A DNA stretch of 64,000 bases, from the NCBI RefSeq assembly GCF_003254395.2, contig NC_037643.1:9692963-9756962 (forward strand), given 5' to 3'. Every line of letters begins with the position of its first letter. Within the stretch, counting starts at the first letter, position 1. This DNA is from Apis mellifera (lineage: Eukaryota > Arthropoda > Insecta > Hymenoptera > Apidae). A model generated the notes under the pieces. That model saw only the letters and a list, made by a program, of their open reading frames with translations. It was not told where the DNA came from and ran no database searches. Positions 62,001 to 64,000 of this stretch are shown here, one piece after another. Both the position numbers and the translations under genes were made by a program.

Positions 62001-63962
62001 GAGATGTACCACGAAATGTAGGCTGAATTGATCAATTACAATTGGAGTTGAAGAAGGTCGAGGGTGTCACCGCTTATGTTCTGTAAATAGAGTCTACATT
62101 TTTTTCTCCCCTCTAGGGTAGACGAGACGATCGTAAATTCTCACTCGTTTCTAGCCTGACTTGCGATTTTATTTCCTACGAATAGCGTATTAAATAATAT
62201 TCTGTGAAATATAGCGTAACAAAAGTACACGTTACATTGATCATCGAACAAGATAGAATTCTAAATAACAAATTTAAAATAGAAATTTTTTTTTCAACCT
62301 GTACGTTTCACCTGACTTTGAATGCGAATTGTAACGATTTTTATGCTCCGATAATCTCTCTCTCTCGTTTCTTATAAATAAATATGTAACCGGTTACTGT
62401 ATAAACCGTTTTTTGATACATTCTAAATCAGTGTATCGTAAATAAATATCTAATTTGATAATAAACTCGCATTGCAAGTTTTAAATGCATTTTAATGCTT
62501 TCTTAATTAATGATTTTTTAAGCAAACGATTTCTATTCTTTAATTCAAAATCAAAAAATGTACAAATTACCATCACATTTATTATCAATTTAACAATATC
62601 ATCTATAAATTTCTTATTTAAGGTCTTCTTTTTTTGAGGATTTAATTAATTCTTCATCTTCTTCGAGTTCTTCGCATATGTTTCAGCGCTTATCGTATTA
62701 ACTTGCGAAACACTCGAGGGATACGATAAGCTGAGAGGGATGCTCTTTAAGAGTAATGGCTCTGATAAGTAATAAGTATCGAGTAACGCTCTCATATTGC
62801 TATAAATTTAGAGCGAAAGAGTTGTTAAAAGTGATTACTTTCCACGTTAAAAAATTCCCATCGAAAATAAAATTTTTATTTATCTGCGAAAATAACATTA
62901 AAAATACGATGTCACGGATAACGTTATGCATCATATTCATCTTAATCATCTTTAATTTTAAAGTTCTACACGGTCAGCCGAGGAACGTTGTGCTGTGCCT
63001 GCTGGAAGTGGCCCGGCTTGCGTCCAGGTATTCCGTGGAACCGCCAGGACTCGTGCAGCTCGAGAGGGAAATCGCCGCCGAACAAGAGCGAGATCTTCAC
63101 TGTCTGTCTGATAGCGGTATATCCCGCAGCAGTCTGGTTTCTTGGCAGTTTCAATCACCGTCACCGACCGCAACGCCCAGACCTCCTTCAGAGAAGATCA
63201 AACACAGCAGGTACGCGCGTTTTGATTTCCATTTCCTATTTCCATTTATATCCTCTGCTCTTGACAAGGTTGTTACCGCGCAATCGATACTTGATTACAT
63301 ATTTGTCTCTGAAGATTGCACAATTAGTGACAATATATATGATTCGACGAGTGTTTGTTGTCCAATGAAAAAATGAATCCACACGAGTCGAGATTTAAGA
63401 TATAAATATATAAGATATAAATATAGGAAAAAGCAAGATTTTTTTAAATCGAATAAAACAAAATCGTGATCTATATATCTATAATAATAATGATAATCTT
63501 AAAAAGAGACGCGAATACGAGGCAAATGTGTGCGAGAAAAAATCTGGTGACAAAAGAGTTTCTCGAGTGTTCTTCTCTCGAGATTGATATCTCGATTCGT
63601 TCAGTGTCTGTAGTGGTTGAAATTTAGGTAACGAGACAAAAGAATCCTCTTCGAGATTGCTCTCCAACCCAATTTCGGGATATGGATATTTTTGCAGTTC
63701 AGCATCCGAAGTCGCGTTGACGGCGACAGGATGGCTGGATCCGAGCAACGGTGTGACGCACGAGCCAGAAATGAGAAGGTCGATGAGCGATAATGGGCCG
63801 CCAAAAGGTAGCGACGGGGAGCCGAGCGACACGACCGAGGATGACTGGTCACGTGGAAGCGCGGAGGATCCGGACGAGCTTCCATCGCCGACTAGTTCAC
63901 CTTTGCCCTCGCCGGCCGAGCCACCGGAGCACACGGGTCCAATAACGGAACTCGATCGCAAG
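49512..63962 (+). CDS. pigs: GAS2-like protein, pickled eggs orthologue (5' part)
   Basis: GAS2 family proteins link actin filaments, through a calponin-homology (CH) domain, to microtubules, through a GAS2-related domain. Drosophila Pigs acts in oogenesis, muscle and Notch-dependent patterning. Five exons, 49512-49731, 59568-59692, 60154-60295, 62964-63210 and 63698-63962, join in frame to 333 residues. The CH domain spans about residues 58-185: LPLQEDLADWINKTL, DNFFDALDNGVVVCRLA (81-97), FFSRDNMENFIQFCRRLGV (133-151), LFESDDLVLHGQPRNVVLCL and EVARLASRYSVEPPGLVQLE. A Ser/Pro/acidic linker follows (SPTSSPLPSP). The final exon ends ELDRK, where the GAS2-related domain normally begins, so the microtubule-binding half lies beyond the window. 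The coding sequence is CpG-rich, unlike Naa15 and DCTD. I chose the ATG at 49512 (MSYANRF) because the frame has no earlier ATG before a stop. Confidence 0.9.
50846..50860. repeat. (CA)n microsatellite
   Basis: About seven CA units in pigs intron 1. Confidence 0.85.
51312..51447. repeat. Two-copy tandem duplication, 68-bp unit
   Basis: The units start at 51312 (TTCGTTCCGTGGAATAAAA) and 51380 (TTCGTTTCATGGAATAAAA) and differ at only a handful of positions. Each ends CAAGAAAGAATATTCTTAT, which contains an AAGAATATTCTT palindrome. Confidence 0.9.
51893..52225. repeat. Minisatellite, about 112-bp unit, three copies
   Basis: The units start at 51893, 52007 and 52116 (periods 114 and 109). Each reads CAGATCTAATAAC or CAAATCTAATAAC, then TTTTGCACATTC, a (TTTTA)n run of varying length, and TTTCCAACTTAG. 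Most of the differences lie in the TTTTA run. Confidence 0.93.
52628..52653. repeat. 8-bp inverted repeat
   Basis: GTCTAAGA at 52628-52635 and TCTTAGAC at 52646-52653 are perfect reverse complements with a ten-base spacer. Confidence 0.75.
54156..54170. repeat. (GA)n microsatellite
   Basis: About seven GA units at the left edge of a CpG-rich intronic island. Confidence 0.85.
54309..54341. repeat. (GGA)n microsatellite
   Basis: Eleven perfect GAG units in the same CpG-rich island as the (GA)n run at 54156. It would read as poly-Glu or poly-Ser in open frames that are not otherwise credible. Confidence 0.93.
56069..56097. repeat. (AT)n microsatellite
   Basis: About fourteen AT units in pigs intron 1. 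Confidence 0.93.
57580..58330. promoter_or_regulatory. CpG-rich intronic island, possible alternative promoter
   Basis: This is one of the longest CpG-rich islands in pigs intron 1, with CATATATAACG near 57649, many CGTATA words and overlapping open frames on both strands. Any transcript starting here on + would splice to exon 2 and lack the N-terminal head. This is inference from composition and position. Confidence 0.25.
59568..59692 (+). CDS. pigs: pigs exon 2
   Basis: The acceptor is GTTTCAG after a long T/C tract and the donor is GTGAGT. It encodes residues 74-115, including DNFFDALDNGVVVCRLA, the CH domain core. Confidence 0.94.
59693..60153 (+). other. pigs intron 2
   Basis: A 461-bp AT-rich intron; nothing else is seen in it. 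Confidence 0.9.
60154..60295 (+). CDS. pigs: pigs exon 3
   Basis: The acceptor is CTTTCCAG and the donor GTAAGG. It encodes residues 116-162 and includes the conserved CWENAARRSFFSRDNMENF segment of the GAS2 CH domain. Confidence 0.95.
60296..62963 (+). other. pigs intron 3
   Basis: A 2.7-kb intron. Its first 400 bp, about 60300-60680, is CpG-rich with open frames on both strands; the rest is AT-rich. No exon is recognised. Confidence 0.85.
62964..63210 (+). CDS. pigs: pigs exon 4
   Basis: The acceptor is TTTTAAAG at 62956-62963. Together with the G from exon 3 it gives SDDLVLHGQPRNVVLCLLE, matching the end of the family CH domain. The alternative CAG acceptor ten bases later would shift the frame and lose VLHGQ. 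The donor is GTACGC. Confidence 0.9.
63211..63697 (+). other. pigs intron 4
   Basis: A 487-bp AT-rich intron with a short direct repeat AAGATATAAATAT near 63395-63425. Confidence 0.9.
63698..63962 (+). CDS. pigs: pigs exon 5 (last in window)
   Basis: The acceptor is TTTTGCAG and the donor GTACGT. It encodes residues 245-333: an acidic, Ser/Pro-rich linker with SMSDNGPPKGSDGEPSDTTE and ending ITELDRK. The next exon, outside the window, should begin the GAS2-related domain. Confidence 0.9.
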
Positions 63963-64000
63963 GTACGTTGATCGAAGCATTTTTTTTTTCCTTCGTGAGA

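Noticed and set aside
62974..62976. CAG acceptor ten bases inside pigs exon 4
   Set aside because: Using it breaks the frame and removes the conserved VLHGQPRN segment; the AAAG acceptor at 62963 fits exactly.
1..64000. CRISPR arrays, bacterial operons or phage genes
   Set aside because: None is present; split genes with GT-AG introns and composition show an animal nuclear genome.

Overview
The window looks like nuclear DNA of a bee, most likely a honey bee (Apis). It is very AT-rich, with many poly-A/T runs and (GA)n, (GAA)n and (AT)n microsatellites. Short islands rich in CpG, TCGA and CGAT lie scattered through it, and intact transposons are almost absent. The coding exons match animal protein families and have GT-AG introns. 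The genus is an inference from composition.

Three protein-coding genes can be supported. (1) The last three coding exons of NAA15, the large auxiliary subunit of the NatA N-terminal acetyltransferase, lie on + at 25040-26169. The N-terminal two thirds of the protein is not visible in the 25 kb upstream. (2) A complete four-exon dCMP deaminase gene (DCTD) lies on - at 29896-30861, tail to tail with NAA15. (3) The first five coding exons of a GAS2-like actin/microtubule cross-linker (orthologue of Drosophila pigs, 'pickled eggs') lie on + at 49512-63962. They encode 333 residues, including the whole calponin-homology domain. The gene runs off the right edge just before its GAS2-related domain.

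Layout: 1-25 kb is non-coding, AT-rich sequence broken by CpG-rich islands with palindromes and microsatellites, and may be a NAA15 intron or intergenic. 25-31 kb holds the NAA15/DCTD convergent pair, AT-rich and CpG-poor, with a degenerate pogo/Tigger-like element between them. 31-33 kb holds a divergently arranged repeat family built around GCCATCT and a run of inverted repeats. 33.6-34.7 kb is a CpG-rich promoter-like block ending in a good splice donor. 34.7-49.5 kb is non-coding with many CpG-rich islands. 49.5-64 kb is the pigs gene with a 9.8 kb first coding intron.

The genes are functionally unrelated: co-translational protein acetylation, thymidylate-precursor synthesis, and cytoskeletal cross-linking. 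The clearest large-scale pattern is compositional. The two housekeeping genes sit in CpG-poor DNA and the pigs side is CpG-rich, as expected for genes with and without germline gene-body methylation in bees. No novel multi-gene system is visible. The most notable unexplained items are the GCCATCT repeat cluster at the compositional boundary, the inverted-repeat block at 32.84-33.0 kb, a GNRA-loop palindrome at 10.8 kb, and the missing NAA15 5' exons.
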